This document shows, piece by piece, positions 1 to 9,853 of a stretch of 64,000 nt of DNA. A program made the translations under genes and the position numbers. The first letter of the stretch is position 1, and every line of letters begins with the position of its first letter. The DNA comes from Actinomyces urinae (GTDB lineage: Bacteria; Actinomycetota; Actinomycetes; Actinomycetales; Actinomycetaceae), in assembly GCF_900119695.1 (NCBI RefSeq), contig NZ_LT632546.1:118865-182864 (forward strand), in the 5' to 3' direction. The notes below the pieces were generated by a model, which saw only the letters and a program-made list of their open reading frames with translations, was not told the origin of the DNA and searched no databases.

Positions 1-1336
1 GTACAAACGCTTCGTTTAGCACCGCCGCAATCCGCTTGGCGGGGCCCGGCCCATCCGTGGTTACAACCAGTTTCCAGTTGTCTTTTTGAAGCTTCCCAAG
101 GTCAGAGGCGGCCTGGTCAATCTTGCCGCGATATGGCTTCACGTCACGAGCGCCCACCTGCATGAGGCTCGGGGTCACAACAATCGGAGCGTGCGCGGAT
201 GGTGCGTCGGTAAGCGCGTCAGCCAATTCCATTGGGGCGAGAGCGGAAATCTCTGCCCATCCAAAGCCTCGTTTACGAGCGATCGAGCGCATTTGCGTCA
301 ACGTTTTGAACGATGCGTTACCGGCCTGAAGTGGAATCTCACCACCTGCCGCGGCGCCCGTCCATGCGGCCTCCAAGAACTCTTGCGTGGTGGCAACGAG
401 GTCTTCGGTGCGCGATTCAACGCGTTGCGGCTCGACGATAACCACCTGCGAATCGGCCCCAACGAGATCCAGCACGGTTTCCATCCCGCCTACGAGGACG
501 GGGCTGAGCGACTCCATGCCCTCCACGTTGATGCCTTCGCTGATAAGCTCCAACATCTGGCCAGCGCCCGGCAGTTTTGCGACGGCCTCGCGCGCTCGCT
601 TGCGCACATCGTCGGTCAGTAGCAGTTCGCGGGCAGCTGGCGCCCACAGCCCTTCTTTAGCTGCGCCAACCGCGCGCTGATCGGCAACTGAGAAGTAGCG
701 GACGTCGTCAACCTCATCGCCAAACATTTCGATACGCGTCGGGTACGGATCAATGGGTGCAAATACATCTAGGATTCCGCCGCGAACCGCCATTTCGCCG
801 CGCTTTTGCACCACTTCCGTGCGTTCGTAACCCAGATTCATGAGGCGGGTAGTCAGGCTCTCAAAATCAACAGCGTCGCCCACTGTTAGACGCACGGGCT
901 CCAGGTCTCCAAGACCGGAGATAACCGGCTGTAAGAATGCGCGTAGCGGCACAAGCAGAACTCTAATGGCACCGGTTCGTGATCCAACCTCGCCCTCGGG
1001 GTGTGCCAAGCGCCGCATTACCGCAACTCGTCTGGCCATCGTGTCCCGCTGCGGGCTGAGTCTCTCGTGCGGCAGCGTTTCCCAGCTGGGCAACACCTCC
1101 ACGCCATCGATATATCCGCGCAGGTGGGTGGCCAGTTCTTCCGCATCCCGGCCGGTTGCAGTTACAACAACCAGCGGCCTTCCGTCCTCTTGCAGCGCCG
1201 TTTTTGCGAGCAGAGGGGCCCGCATACCAGCTGAGGCAATGACCGTGGGGTTGCCCCCTTCGTTCAGGGCGAGGGCGGCAGCGGCAAGCGCTTCGTCACC
1301 ATCAAGAGCGCTGAGTAGACCGCGCAGTTTTTTCAA
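1..1336 (-). CDS. mfd: Transcription-repair coupling factor Mfd, N-terminal part (runs off left edge)
   Basis: Mfd is the ATP-driven translocase that removes RNA polymerase stalled at DNA damage and recruits UvrA. The visible part is the first about 445 residues. It has the UvrB-like N-terminal domain, with WETLPHERLSP near residue 90 and RGGILDVFAP near residue 200, followed by the linker region. The helicase motor lies beyond the window. The start is a TTG at 1336, chosen because AAGGAG lies 5-6 bases upstream and no better in-frame ATG precedes the conserved sequence. The gene starts 33 bases after the pth stop on the same strand, so it may be co-transcribed with galT-galK-pth. No frame break is seen up to the window edge. 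Confidence 0.93.
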   Translation of the reverse strand, partial: MKKLRGLLSALDGDEALAAAALALNEGGNPTVIASAGMRAPLLAKTALQEDGRPLVVVTATGRDAEELATHLRGYIDGVEVLPSWETLPHERLSPQRDTMARRVAVMRRLAHPEGEVGSRTGAIRVLLVPLRAFLQPVISGLGDLEPVRLTVGDAVDFESLTTRLMNLGYERTEVVQKRGEMAVRGGILDVFAPIDPYPTRIEMFGDEVDDVRYFSVADQRAVGAAKEGLWAPAARELLLTDDVRKRAREAVAKLPGAGQMLELISEGINVEGMESLSPVLVGGMETVLDLVGADSQVVIVEPQRVESRTEDLVATTQEFLEAAWTGAAAGGEIPLQAGNASFKTLTQMRSIARKRGFGWAEISALAPMELADALTDAPSAHAPIVVTPSLMQVGARDVKPYRGKIDQAASDLGKLQKDNWKLVVTTDGPGPAKRIAAVLNEAFV

Positions 1337-1369
1337 AACAGCTCCTTGTGTGCAACCGGACTATCCGGA

Positions 1370-1972
1370 CTAGGCCGTGTGCAGTTTTTGTTGCGCTTGT
1401 TCAAAACCGAGGGTAACCACGTCTTCGATCGCATCCGCAGCCAAGCGAACAGTTACAGCCCATTCATCCAGGTCTTTTCTTGGGAAATCCGAAAGCACGA
1501 ACGCAGCCGCATCCATTCGCCCAGGCGGGCGGCCCACACCAAAGCGCAACCGGTTGTAATCCTTCGTGCCAATCAGCTGCGAGATTGAGCGCAACCCGTT
1601 GTGTCCGCCCTCGCCGCCACCTCGTTTAAGACGAAGAACGTGCGGTTCAATGTCGAGCTCGTCGTGCACAACCAGCAGATGGTCCGGCTTTACCCCATAA
1701 AACTGCATGAGTTTCGATACCGCGTTGCCCGACAAATTCATGTACGAGTCGGGGTATGCAAGAATCGCGGCCGGCCCTGGCCTGCCTCCCGGAAGCATCC
1801 CAATACGCGCATTTGCCACATACGCGCCAGCGCGGTGCTTACTGAACGTCACACCGGCATTGTCAGCTACCGCATGGAGCACAATGCGACCCGCGTTGTG
1901 CAGATTGTTTTCGTATTTTGGGCCCGGATTACCCAAGCCAACAATGAGCCACTGCTTTGCTGTTTCTTGCAC
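1370..1972 (-). CDS. pth: Peptidyl-tRNA hydrolase
   Basis: This enzyme cleaves the ester bond of peptidyl-tRNA dropped from ribosomes and so recycles tRNA. The 200 residues match the usual length. Visible motifs are GLGNPG at residue 12, the catalytic histidine in NLHNAG, the aspartate in LVVHDELD and GGHNGLRS, all diagnostic of bacterial Pth. The start is GTG at 1972 with a G-rich stretch just upstream as ribosome site. It sits between galK and mfd on one strand. The pth-mfd neighbourhood is common in Actinobacteria. The sequence after the catalytic His (GRIVLHAVAD) is slightly divergent from the usual NVGF pattern. Confidence 0.95.
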   Translation of the reverse strand: MQETAKQWLIVGLGNPGPKYENNLHNAGRIVLHAVADNAGVTFSKHRAGAYVANARIGMLPGGRPGPAAILAYPDSYMNLSGNAVSKLMQFYGVKPDHLLVVHDELDIEPHVLRLKRGGGEGGHNGLRSISQLIGTKDYNRLRFGVGRPPGRMDAAAFVLSDFPRKDLDEWAVTVRLAADAIEDVVTLGFEQAQQKLHTA

Positions 1973-2056
1973 GCCCCCACTCTACCAACTCACGCGATGC
2001 GAGAAATTTACGAGGGGGGGCAGAGCCAAACGAACACACCAATGGTCCGCGTTCCC

Positions 2057-3280
2057 CTAGTTAGCTGGCGCCGAGGGCCTTGCATGCAGGAAGTGTGGCT
2101 GATTAAAGCCTTCCTTCGCGAACCGCTCGGTAATGGCATCCATGACCGCGCCCGCCTGGTGCTTTCGAACCAGCGCAATCGCCGATCCGCCAAAGCCACC
2201 GCCCGTCATGCGAGCCCCAACAGCCCCGTTCTCCAGCGCCGTTTCTACCGCGATGTCCAGTTCAGGAACCGTGACCTCGTAGTCATCCCGAAGTGATTCG
2301 TGCGATGCCGTCATGAGCGAACCGATCTGATCCAACCGCTCATCCATCAACGCCCCGTCCTCTAGGAGCTCAACGAAGTCCAGCGTGCGTGCCGTTTCAG
2401 TGATCACGTGGCGAGCGCGCTTTCGTTCCTCTTCACTGAGGGCAGACAGATCCGCGTCGCGGGGCAGGCTCGCCAGGTGTTCCACGTCGAGCTTCTGAGC
2501 CGCAGCCTCGCACGTGGCGCGCCGGTTCGCATACTGGCCATCTGCCAGGCGGTGCGGCGCCCGCGTATCAATGACCAGCATCTCCAGACCAACGGATTCG
2601 AGGTCAAATGGAATGTGCCTGATGGAGGCATCTTTTGAATCAAGCAAAATCACTGCGCCGGCGCGGCACCGCATCGACGCAGCCTGATCCATTCCACCGG
2701 TTGGGGCGCCAGCAATCTCGTTTTCAGCGCTAATGCAGGCCTCAACAAGTTCTTTACGCCCCTTCTTAGTGGTCATCATTGAAACCCAGTTTTCGGTCTG
2801 CGCCATAAGCGCATCCCAGGCAACGGCAACCGCACACTCAAGCGCCGCAGAAGATGAAAGGCCAGCACCAAACGGCACGCAAGAATCGATTGCGAGATCG
2901 AGGCCGGGCATCTTGCCCCTCCCTTGTTGCTCAAGGGCCCAGGCAACTCCCACCACGTAGGCCGGCCAGCCCTCAACAGGGTTCTTCGAATTGTGCGTAT
3001 CGACCTCGTCGAGGTTAACCTCTCGCACGCCCTCCTCCTGTGCGGACACGAGGCGAACAATCCGGTCATCACGCTGACTTACCGCCGCATAGGTGCGGTG
3101 AGGAAGGGCCATAGGGAGTGCGAAACCACCGTTGTAATCGGTGTGCTCACCAATCACGTTCACACGCCCAGGTGCCGAGTGGAGGGCCTCCGGACTGTAA
3201 CCGTAGGCGCGTTCGAACAGCTCCGTGACTTTGCGCGTGCCCTCTTCAAGAGTCCATGACTCCATCACGATGTTGCTCAT
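2057..3280 (-). CDS. galK: Galactokinase
   Basis: GalK phosphorylates alpha-D-galactose to galactose-1-phosphate with ATP in the Leloir pathway. It is a GHMP kinase: the galactokinase signature GRVNVIGEHTDYNGG is near residue 39, the phosphate loop GAGLSSSAALE near residue 139, GGMDQAASM near 199, and the C-terminal GHMP motif MTGGGFGGSAIAL near 370. The length of 407 residues is normal. Its ATG overlaps the galT stop by 4 bases, so translation is probably coupled. An intergenic stretch of about 84 bases with a seven-G run follows before pth. Confidence 0.96.
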   Translation of the reverse strand: MSNIVMESWTLEEGTRKVTELFERAYGYSPEALHSAPGRVNVIGEHTDYNGGFALPMALPHRTYAAVSQRDDRIVRLVSAQEEGVREVNLDEVDTHNSKNPVEGWPAYVVGVAWALEQQGRGKMPGLDLAIDSCVPFGAGLSSSAALECAVAVAWDALMAQTENWVSMMTTKKGRKELVEACISAENEIAGAPTGGMDQAASMRCRAGAVILLDSKDASIRHIPFDLESVGLEMLVIDTRAPHRLADGQYANRRATCEAAAQKLDVEHLASLPRDADLSALSEEERKRARHVITETARTLDFVELLEDGALMDERLDQIGSLMTASHESLRDDYEVTVPELDIAVETALENGAVGARMTGGGFGGSAIALVRKHQAGAVMDAITERFAKEGFNQPHFLHARPSAPAN

Positions 3281-4473
3281 TTTTCGTAGACCTCCCGTAG
3301 ACGATCTGCGATTTTCTCCGGCGTAGTGTCAGAAATCCACGCACCCATGCCTGATTCGGAACCGCCCAAATACTTCAGTTTGCCGGGCGCACGCTGGATC
3401 GAATGCAGCTGCATGTGCAAGCGCATAAGTTCGCGTTCCTCGCCCACGGGAGCCTGGTGCCAAGACATCACGTACGGAATCTCCAGGTAGGTCTTTTGGC
3501 CGTCTTCCTCGACCTCAAAGAACTTGTTCCCCGCCTTCAACATGCGAATGTAAAGGTGGGCGAGCTCCTCACGCTCCTCATCGGTCAGCTCATACAGCGC
3601 CTTCACGTCACGCTTGGGCATCAGCTGCATTTCAACCGGCCAACGCGACGCAGCAGGCACATAAAGCACCCAATGCTCAGTTTCGTCGACGATCCTGCGA
3701 CCGCTACGCAATTCCGCGGCGAGGACGTCGCTCAGCAGATCTTTGCCCGTGTTCTCACGGTACTGCTTGGCCTGACGGATCATAGTTGCCGTGCGAGGCG
3801 TGATGTATGGGTAGGCGTAGATTTGCCCGTGCGGGTGATGCAGGGTAACACCGATCGCTTCACCATGGTTCTCAAAGCAGAACACCTGCTTAATGCCATC
3901 CATCTTTTCGAGCTCCTGCGTACGGTCTGCCCAAGCTTCGATGACTGTGCGCATGCGGGTTGGCCCCATATCCACGAGATTGCGATTTAGATCGGGACCA
4001 AAACAGATAACCTCACATCGACCAGCGGCCGGCGCCACCTTCCAAATGCTCTCTCCATCCAGATCACCAACCTCCATGGTTTCGCCCGGAATCTGCATGA
4101 GCGAGGGGAAACGATTTTCAAACACTACGACGTCGTAGTCGGTATCGGGGATCTCACCATCCTGATAGGCGGCACCCGGACGTGCCGGGGCGAGCGGATT
4201 CGCATCTGCTGGGGGCAGGAACGTGCGGTTCATGCGGTGAGTTGCGATAACCACCCATTCACCTGTTAGCGGATCCAAACGCATGGTTGGCCCGGTTACC
4301 GGTTTCTCGCCTCCCTCCTCATCCTTGACTGGGGCGAACCTATCTTGCAGAGGCCTTGGATCATCCAAACGGCGAGTCTTCTCGCCGCTGACGTAAGGTT
4401 CCGAATCATCGAAGTAGAAAAAGTCGCGACCATCAGCCAGCTTCGTAGCAGTTTTACGAACGCGAGCAGTCAT
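3277..4473 (-). CDS. galT: Galactose-1-phosphate uridylyltransferase
   Basis: GalT exchanges the glucose-1-phosphate of UDP-glucose for galactose-1-phosphate. The active-site His-X-His block is visible as HHPHGQIYAYPY, and a second family motif as SWHQAPVG. The start is placed at ATG 4473 (MTARVRKT, 398 residues) because GGGAG lies four bases upstream. An open frame extends to 4626 but its extra 51 residues look unlike the family. It is first in a galT-galK pair. The enzyme acts before UDP-galactose epimerase, which is not in this window. Regulation by a galactose-responsive repressor is possible, see the inverted repeat upstream. Confidence 0.95.
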   Translation of the reverse strand: MTARVRKTATKLADGRDFFYFDDSEPYVSGEKTRRLDDPRPLQDRFAPVKDEEGGEKPVTGPTMRLDPLTGEWVVIATHRMNRTFLPPADANPLAPARPGAAYQDGEIPDTDYDVVVFENRFPSLMQIPGETMEVGDLDGESIWKVAPAAGRCEVICFGPDLNRNLVDMGPTRMRTVIEAWADRTQELEKMDGIKQVFCFENHGEAIGVTLHHPHGQIYAYPYITPRTATMIRQAKQYRENTGKDLLSDVLAAELRSGRRIVDETEHWVLYVPAASRWPVEMQLMPKRDVKALYELTDEEREELAHLYIRMLKAGNKFFEVEEDGQKTYLEIPYVMSWHQAPVGEERELMRLHMQLHSIQRAPGKLKYLGGSESGMGAWISDTTPEKIADRLREVYEK

Positions 4474-4483
4474 CAGCACTCCC

Positions 4484-4548
4484 AACAGTGTTTTCGTTTT
4501 TATCAACCTCCTAAAGCCTACCCCTCGAGAAGCTTTTCTGACACTGTT
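4484..4548 (-). promoter_or_regulatory. Inverted repeat upstream of galT, possible operator pair
   Basis: AACAGTGT at 4484-4491 is repeated in inverted form as ACACTGTT at 4541-4548, 49 bases apart, just upstream of the galT ribosome site. Such spaced half-sites fit a looping repressor of the DeoR or LacI kind, but no regulator gene is next to it and 8-base repeats occur by chance fairly often. Confidence 0.25.
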
Positions 4549-4717
4549 CCTTGAGCTATCTTTGCCCTTCCGTTTACCTACCAATGCCTTTGCATCGGCG
4601 TACTGACACACAAATCGGCTGTTCAACTACCTCTTTGCCATGCAAAAATGAATACCTCCCGCCGCTTGTGATAGTAATAATTCGTTAACAGGCGATTATG
4701 CGTGGCAAGGAATAAGC

Positions 4718-5260
4718 ATGTACCTTCCCCCCTGCGGGCCCGACGAGGAACTCATCGGCATACTCGTAGCAGTTCCCGAGCCGCTTGCAGGCAACATTGA
4801 TGCGCTTCGCAGACGGCTCAACCTAGATACCGCAAGCAGTACCGCACCGCACATCACACTTGTGCCACCCACTCCCGTGAAGCAGGCCGACCGCGAGCGC
4901 ATTATGCACCAACTCGGAGAAGTTGCCGCGAAACATGCGCCTTTTCGGATTTGTCTACGCGGAGCGGGTTCGTTCCGCCCGGTGTCGCCCGTGTCTTTCA
5001 TTAATGTCGCTGCTGGCGGCGAGGCTCTAGCCGCCCTCGAGGACGAGATTCACAAGGCCATCGCTCTTCCAACCCCGCGTTTCCCCTTCCACCCGCACGT
5101 GACGCTCGCTCACATTGACCATGAGGAGACGTTAGATGAAGCTGAGAAGCTTGCTGCGGATTTCGAGGCGGAGTGGGTTGCAAGCGGTTTCAGATTGGAC
5201 CGTGTGGGTGCTGACGGCGTGTACCATTCCCAGGCGCTATTTAGTTTTACGGCAGGCTAA
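4718..5260 (+). CDS. 2H phosphoesterase (2'-5' RNA ligase / ThpR-like)
   Basis: The protein has the two H-x-T-hydrophobic signatures of the 2H phosphoesterase superfamily: HITLVPP near residue 46 and HPHVTLAH near residue 127. Length 180 residues is usual for the bacterial LigT/ThpR group, which act on 2',3'-cyclic phosphate ends or 2'-5' linked RNA in the cytoplasm. The true substrate cannot be told from sequence. AAGGAA lies five bases before the ATG. It is transcribed divergently from galT and is followed 139 bases later by a YihY family gene on the same strand. Confidence 0.85.
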   Translation: MYLPPCGPDEELIGILVAVPEPLAGNIDALRRRLNLDTASSTAPHITLVPPTPVKQADRERIMHQLGEVAAKHAPFRICLRGAGSFRPVSPVSFINVAAGGEALAALEDEIHKAIALPTPRFPFHPHVTLAHIDHEETLDEAEKLAADFEAEWVASGFRLDRVGADGVYHSQALFSFTAG

Positions 5261-5399
5261 ATTACCGGGTTGCCCGCCCGCCTCGTGAGCAATTGAGCAC
5301 ATAACCGTGACTGTAAGTGGGTTTGGGAAAGCCGCGGGGCAGATTTTCGGGTAGTTTCGAGCTGTAGACGATTCCGCGCTGGATAGGATAGGCGAAGAT

Positions 5400-6656
5400 A
5401 TGGCGAAATCCGTGCTTGATCAGCCAGTAGAAGTTTTGGCACCAAGAGCTCCCGATGCTCCAAACCTGTACGGCCCCACTTTGCAAGAAGTGAAAGAGGC
5501 AGGCGGGATAGTGGCCAAGGTAATGGGGCTCATGGATTGGTACAACCATTCGCGCGTTGGCCGGGGCATGCGCCGCTACACGTTAAAGCGTGGCAATCTA
5601 TTGGCCGGCGGCGTCTCTTACACTTCGTTGTTTTCCATTGCCGCGGCACTAACCGTTGGGTGGACCGTGTTCATGTACTTCCTGGGCGGCAACGATGAGC
5701 TTCGTGAGGCAGTATTGCACGCCCTCGAATCGGCAATGCCTGGCCTTATCGACACCGGCGATGGCACCGGCATGATCAACCCGGATTCGCTCATTCAAAC
5801 AAACGTTTGGTCTGTCACCGGCATCGTGGGTCTAGTAGTGCTTGTGTTTTCAGCATCGAAAACCATGGACGCACTGAAAATGTCTCTGTGGTCGATGTTC
5901 GGAATCGTGCGCCTGCCAAATGGTGCGGTAGCGATCAAGATCCGCGACTTGTTTGGATTCGCGCTCCTTGGCATTGGCGTGCTTGCCACTGCCGCTCTCG
6001 GAATCATGATGAACACGGTCGGCTCGTGGTTTATTGACCTGTTGAATATCGAGGGGGTAGCCGGGCGCATCCTTTTGAACGTGGCTACTCTGCTAGCCGC
6101 TTTCGTCGTGGACACTCTTTTGGTGATTGCTCTGGTGCGCGTTACTGCAGGCGTTCGCGTGCCCAGTCGCGATCTGTGGATCGGCGCGGCTGTTGCGGGT
6201 GTTGGTTCGGCAGTTTTGCGTTATCTGGGCACTAGCGCGGTTGGTTCCGTAGCCGACAACCCCCTGCTTGCTGCCTCGGCAGCCTTGGCCACCCTCATGC
6301 TGTGGATTAACCTCATCGTGCGACTGCTTCTGATGGTTGCCGCGTGGATGGCCAACCCGTTCTACGCGGAGTTCCCGCAGGATCCAAAGTATGTGCACGG
6401 TGACAGCACACCTAACTACGTCACCATGACAGAGCCAGATACTCTTGATTGGCCGCATAATCCTCTCACGGGTGACATTGCCTTTGACCCGCGTGAGAAT
6501 CCGGAATCTTACGAAACCGTCCTGGGGGACGAGGTTTGGCATTCGCCGCGCGCCAAGTGGTTGCGCGTTCGTATTGAGAGCGCTGAGACCAAAGCGCAAA
6601 AGTATCGCGACGAGCTTTTGGCTATGGGCCAGCGCCAGCAGGTGGGCGACAAGTAA
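5400..6656 (+). CDS. YihY/virulence factor BrkB family membrane protein
   Basis: This 418-residue protein has the YihY/BrkB layout: a cytoplasmic N-terminus of about 60 residues, the motif GNLLAGGVSYTSLFSIAAAL near residue 65, then six hydrophobic segments up to about residue 320, and a charged C-terminal tail of about 100 residues. The cellular role of the family is not settled, and the old annotation as ribonuclease BN is incorrect. A purine-rich stretch (GGATAGGATAGGCGAAG) precedes the ATG. It is followed by an exonuclease gene 70 bases downstream on the same strand. Confidence 0.88.
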   Translation: MAKSVLDQPVEVLAPRAPDAPNLYGPTLQEVKEAGGIVAKVMGLMDWYNHSRVGRGMRRYTLKRGNLLAGGVSYTSLFSIAAALTVGWTVFMYFLGGNDELREAVLHALESAMPGLIDTGDGTGMINPDSLIQTNVWSVTGIVGLVVLVFSASKTMDALKMSLWSMFGIVRLPNGAVAIKIRDLFGFALLGIGVLATAALGIMMNTVGSWFIDLLNIEGVAGRILLNVATLLAAFVVDTLLVIALVRVTAGVRVPSRDLWIGAAVAGVGSAVLRYLGTSAVGSVADNPLLAASAALATLMLWINLIVRLLLMVAAWMANPFYAEFPQDPKYVHGDSTPNYVTMTEPDTLDWPHNPLTGDIAFDPRENPESYETVLGDEVWHSPRAKWLRVRIESAETKAQKYRDELLAMGQRQQVGDK

Positions 6657-6726
6657 GGCCAGCTACCGCGCGTGCTAAACAGGACTTCGAAAAAGCCGTA
6701 CGCGCTGAGATTTTGAAAGTAGGATA

Positions 6727-7542
6727 ATGACCCTCTCGCTAGCTTCGATCAACGTTAATGGGATTCGCGCCGCAGTTAAACGCGGTATGAAAGACTCCCT
6801 GGCGGATACTAAGCCCGATGTGATCGCGTTGCAGGAGGTGCGCGCGGCAAGCACGATCACCACCGACCTACTGGAAGAGTGGGAGCTACTAAACTTCGAA
6901 TGTGAGATTAAGGGGCGCGCCGGTGTAACCATCGGGGTTCGCCGTGACTCCCACGTGAAGCTCCTTCCCGAAACCGTCCGTTTTGGCGCCCACCCGCAGC
7001 AAAGTGAGGCGGTGGCTGTAGATACGGGGCGTTGGCTCGAAGTAGACGTGCAGGACGGAGATCAGACTGTACGTATTGTCTCTGCCTACTTGCATTCGGG
7101 TGAAGTGGGTACGGAAAAGATGGATCAAAAGTACGCTCACCTCGATCTCGTTACCAGCCGTATGAGCGAACTGCGCGAGCTACCCAACGTGATTATCACG
7201 GGCGACCTAAACATCGTTCACACCGAGCTCGACATCAAGAACTGGAAGGGCAACCACAATAAGACAGCCGGCGTGCTTGACTCCGAAATCGCGTATGTGG
7301 ACCGTTGGATTGAATCGGGATGGGTTGACGTTGCCCGTCAACTAACCGGCCCCGTGCAGGGCCCGTACACGTGGTGGTCATACAGGGGCAAGGCGTTCGA
7401 CAACGACGCGGGTTGGCGCATTGACTATCATCTGGCCAGCCCTGCGATGGCTCAGCGGGCCAAGAGCGTGAATGTGGACCGCGCGGTCGATTACGCCTCC
7501 CGGTACTCCGACCATGCTCCCCTGCGCATCATCTACAGCTAA
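6727..7542 (+). CDS. xth: Exodeoxyribonuclease III (AP endonuclease family)
   Basis: The protein is a member of the exonuclease-endonuclease-phosphatase fold that cuts DNA at abasic sites and trims 3' ends in base excision repair. Key motifs: SINVNGIRA near residue 7, LQEVRA with the metal-binding Glu near 35, the catalytic Asp/Asn in ITGDLNIVH near 155, WRIDYHLAS, and the terminal YSDHAPL carrying the Asp-His pair. Length 271 is normal. TAGGATA precedes the ATG. A strong bidirectional terminator follows 18 bases after the stop. Confidence 0.94.
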   Translation: MTLSLASINVNGIRAAVKRGMKDSLADTKPDVIALQEVRAASTITTDLLEEWELLNFECEIKGRAGVTIGVRRDSHVKLLPETVRFGAHPQQSEAVAVDTGRWLEVDVQDGDQTVRIVSAYLHSGEVGTEKMDQKYAHLDLVTSRMSELRELPNVIITGDLNIVHTELDIKNWKGNHNKTAGVLDSEIAYVDRWIESGWVDVARQLTGPVQGPYTWWSYRGKAFDNDAGWRIDYHLASPAMAQRAKSVNVDRAVDYASRYSDHAPLRIIYS

Positions 7543-7560
7543 GCGCCTAAACTGCGCATG

Positions 7561-7591
7561 AAAAAGTCGCCCCACTTGGGGGCGACTTTTT
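7561..7591. terminator. Bidirectional intrinsic terminator between xth and folD
   Basis: A perfect 13-bp stem (7561-7573 with 7579-7591, starting AAAAAGTCGCCCC) encloses a 5-base loop. It begins in an A run and ends in a T run, so it can stop transcripts arriving from xth on the plus strand and from glyA-folD on the minus strand. Confidence 0.92.
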
Positions 7592-7628
7592 GGATTTACG
7601 AGGACGCTGCCGCCTCCGCGACTATCCG

Positions 7629-8516
7629 CTAAAGCCTTTCAGCGGCTTCAACCACGTTGGCGAGCAGAAGGGCGCGAGTCATCGGTCCCACTCCTCCAGG
7701 ATTGGGAGACAGGGCCGAGGCAACCTCATCAACGCCATCTGCAACGTCACCGGCCAGACGCGCTTTGCCATCTACTTCAACGCGGGAAACCCCTACGTCA
7801 AGGACCACGGCGCCCGGCTTTACCATGTCCGGGGTAACGATTCCCGCGGCACCGGTGGCGGCCACTACCACGTCAGCTCGGCGGACCTTGTCGGCAAGGT
7901 CCTTGGTGCCCGTGTGGCAGAGCGTAACGGTTGCGTTCACATACTTGCGGGTAAGTAACAAGCCGATGGAGCGGCCCACGGTTACGCCGCGCCCCACCAC
8001 AACTACATCTTTACCTGCCAGATCTATACCGGCGCGTTCAACGAGTTCGATGACTGCCCGCGGCGTGCACGGTAGCGGCGAATCGATTTCTTCCGATACG
8101 CGAAGCACCAGGCGTCCCAGGTTCATGGGGTGTAGACCATCTGCATCCTTCGCCGGGTCAATGGCCTCCAAAATCCGGTTGGTATCCACGCCTTTTGGCA
8201 GCGGAAGCTGCACGATGTAGCCCGTGCACGAATCGTCAGCATTGAGGCGCTCTACCGCGGCCAGGATGTCGGCCTCAGTAGAATCACCGGGCAAGTCCAC
8301 GCGGATGGATTCGATCCCCACCTCTTGGCAATCGCGGTGTTTGCCCGCAACGTAGGTTTGCGAGGCCGGGTCATCACCCACCAGGATCGTGCCCAGCCCG
8401 GGTACAACGCCGCGAGCGCGCAACGCCTCCACGCGCTCACGCAGTTCAGTTTTGATCTGCGCTGCCGTAGCTTTGCCGTCTAGGACCTTGGCTTGACCGT
8501 CCCAGGGCGCCCTCAC
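7629..8516 (-). CDS. folD: Methylenetetrahydrofolate dehydrogenase / methenyl-THF cyclohydrolase
   Basis: FolD interconverts 5,10-methylene-, methenyl- and 10-formyl-tetrahydrofolate, making formyl donors for purines. Visible are the tyrosine/lysine region [20 protein letters not shown] near residue 50 (catalytic Lys), the QLPLPKGVD motif near 105, and the NADP-binding [16 protein letters not shown] near 175, plus the C-terminal [11 protein letters not shown]. The start is GTG at 8516, overlapping the glyA stop (GTGA), so the two are translationally coupled. It is expected to share the ZTP riboswitch upstream of glyA. Length 295 is typical. Confidence 0.96.
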   Translation of the reverse strand: MRAPWDGQAKVLDGKATAAQIKTELRERVEALRARGVVPGLGTILVGDDPASQTYVAGKHRDCQEVGIESIRVDLPGDSTEADILAAVERLNADDSCTGYIVQLPLPKGVDTNRILEAIDPAKDADGLHPMNLGRLVLRVSEEIDSPLPCTPRAVIELVERAGIDLAGKDVVVVGRGVTVGRSIGLLLTRKYVNATVTLCHTGTKDLADKVRRADVVVAATGAAGIVTPDMVKPGAVVLDVGVSRVEVDGKARLAGDVADGVDEVASALSPNPGGVGPMTRALLLANVVEAAERL

Positions 8517-9802
8517 TTGTCAAGGCCTTCGTATAGCGGGAATGCGTCAGTTAGCGCCTTCACTCGGGCGTGTAGGCCTTCAACGTCTACGTCACCGTCA
8601 GATGCGCCCTGTACGAGGGTGGTGGCGATGATGTCTGCAACCTCCTCGAACTCCTTGGCGCCAAAACCGCGGGTGGCAAGCGCGGGAGTGCCGATTCGCA
8701 GGCCGGACGTGACTCGCGGAGGGCGCGGGTCAAACGGCACAGCATTGCGGTTCACGGTGATACCGACCGCGTGGAGCAGGTCCTCGCCCTGCTGGCCGTC
8801 GAGCTTCGAATCGCGCATGTCAACGAGAACGAGGTGCACGTCGGTACCGCCGGTAACTAGCGAGATACCAGCGTTCTTCACGTCATCTTGGAGCAGTCGA
8901 TCAGCGAGGATCTTAGCTCCTTCCAGTGTGCGCTGCTGGCGCTCCTTGAACTCTTCGCTCTGCGCGATCTTCATAGCAACGGCCTTGGCAGCAACCACAT
9001 GCATGAGCGGACCGCCCTGCTGCCCGGGGAACACCGCGGAGTTGATCTTTTTACCAAGTTCCGCATCGCGGGACATAATCATGCCCGAGCGCGGACCGCC
9101 AATGGTCTTGTGCACCGTGGTGGATACGACGTCCGCAAACGGAACGGGGTTCGGGTGCAGTCCGGCGGCAACCAGGCCGGCGAAGTGCGCCATGTCTACC
9201 CATAGGTATGCTCCGACCTCATCGGCAATCTCGCGGAACTTCGCAAAGTCGAGGACGCGCGGGTACGCGGACCATCCGGCGATGATGACCTTGGGCTTAA
9301 CCTCGAGCGCGATCTTGCGGACTTCATCCATCTCGATGCGCATGGTCTCTTGATTCACGTGGTAGAAGTGCGGCTCATACAGGCGGCCCGAGAAGTTGAT
9401 CCTCATGCCGTGAGTCAGGTGACCACCGTGATCCAGTGAGAGGCCAAGAATACGATCGCCAGGCTGGGCGATTGCGGCCAAAACCGCCGCGTTTGCCTGC
9501 GAGCCCGCGTGAGGCTGCACGTTCACGTAAGCAGCGCCAAAGACCTCTTTTGCACGTTCAATCGCGAGGTTTTCTGCGACATCTACAAACTCGCAACCCC
9601 CGTAGTAGCGGCGGCCGGGATAGCCTTCCGCGTACTTGTTGGTGAGGACGGAACCCTGCGCTTCCAAAACTGCCTTGGGCACAAAGTTCTCAGACGCGAT
9701 CATTTCTAGGGTTTCGCGCTGGCGCCCCAGTTCATCATCAAGAACTTTTTGGATCTGTGGATCCACCTGCGCTAGGGACTGCAAGAGTTGAGATGTTGCC
9801 AT
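8513..9802 (-). CDS. glyA: Serine hydroxymethyltransferase
   Basis: GlyA converts serine and tetrahydrofolate to glycine and methylene-THF, the main entry of one-carbon units. It is a PLP enzyme: IASENF near residue 36, [15 protein letters not shown] near 55, and the PLP lysine in [14 protein letters not shown] near residue 235. Length 429 is usual. AGGAG sits five bases before the ATG. It heads a two-gene operon with folD, whose start overlaps its stop. The roughly 130-base leader holds a ZTP riboswitch, so expression should rise when ZTP or ZMP builds up on 10-formyl-THF shortage. Confidence 0.97.
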   Translation of the reverse strand: MATSQLLQSLAQVDPQIQKVLDDELGRQRETLEMIASENFVPKAVLEAQGSVLTNKYAEGYPGRRYYGGCEFVDVAENLAIERAKEVFGAAYVNVQPHAGSQANAAVLAAIAQPGDRILGLSLDHGGHLTHGMRINFSGRLYEPHFYHVNQETMRIEMDEVRKIALEVKPKVIIAGWSAYPRVLDFAKFREIADEVGAYLWVDMAHFAGLVAAGLHPNPVPFADVVSTTVHKTIGGPRSGMIMSRDAELGKKINSAVFPGQQGGPLMHVVAAKAVAMKIAQSEEFKERQQRTLEGAKILADRLLQDDVKNAGISLVTGGTDVHLVLVDMRDSKLDGQQGEDLLHAVGITVNRNAVPFDPRPPRVTSGLRIGTPALATRGFGAKEFEEVADIIATTLVQGASDGDVDVEGLHARVKALTDAFPLYEGLDK

Positions 9803-9853
9803 GAGTTCTCCTATTTAGGTTTGTCTTCCAAACACCAAGTGTTTTGATGATCC

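Noticed and set aside
1601..2296. A 231-codon open frame on the plus strand across pth and galK
   Set aside because: It is antisense to two well-supported genes, has no family features and no ribosome site; GC-rich coding strands often give such frames.
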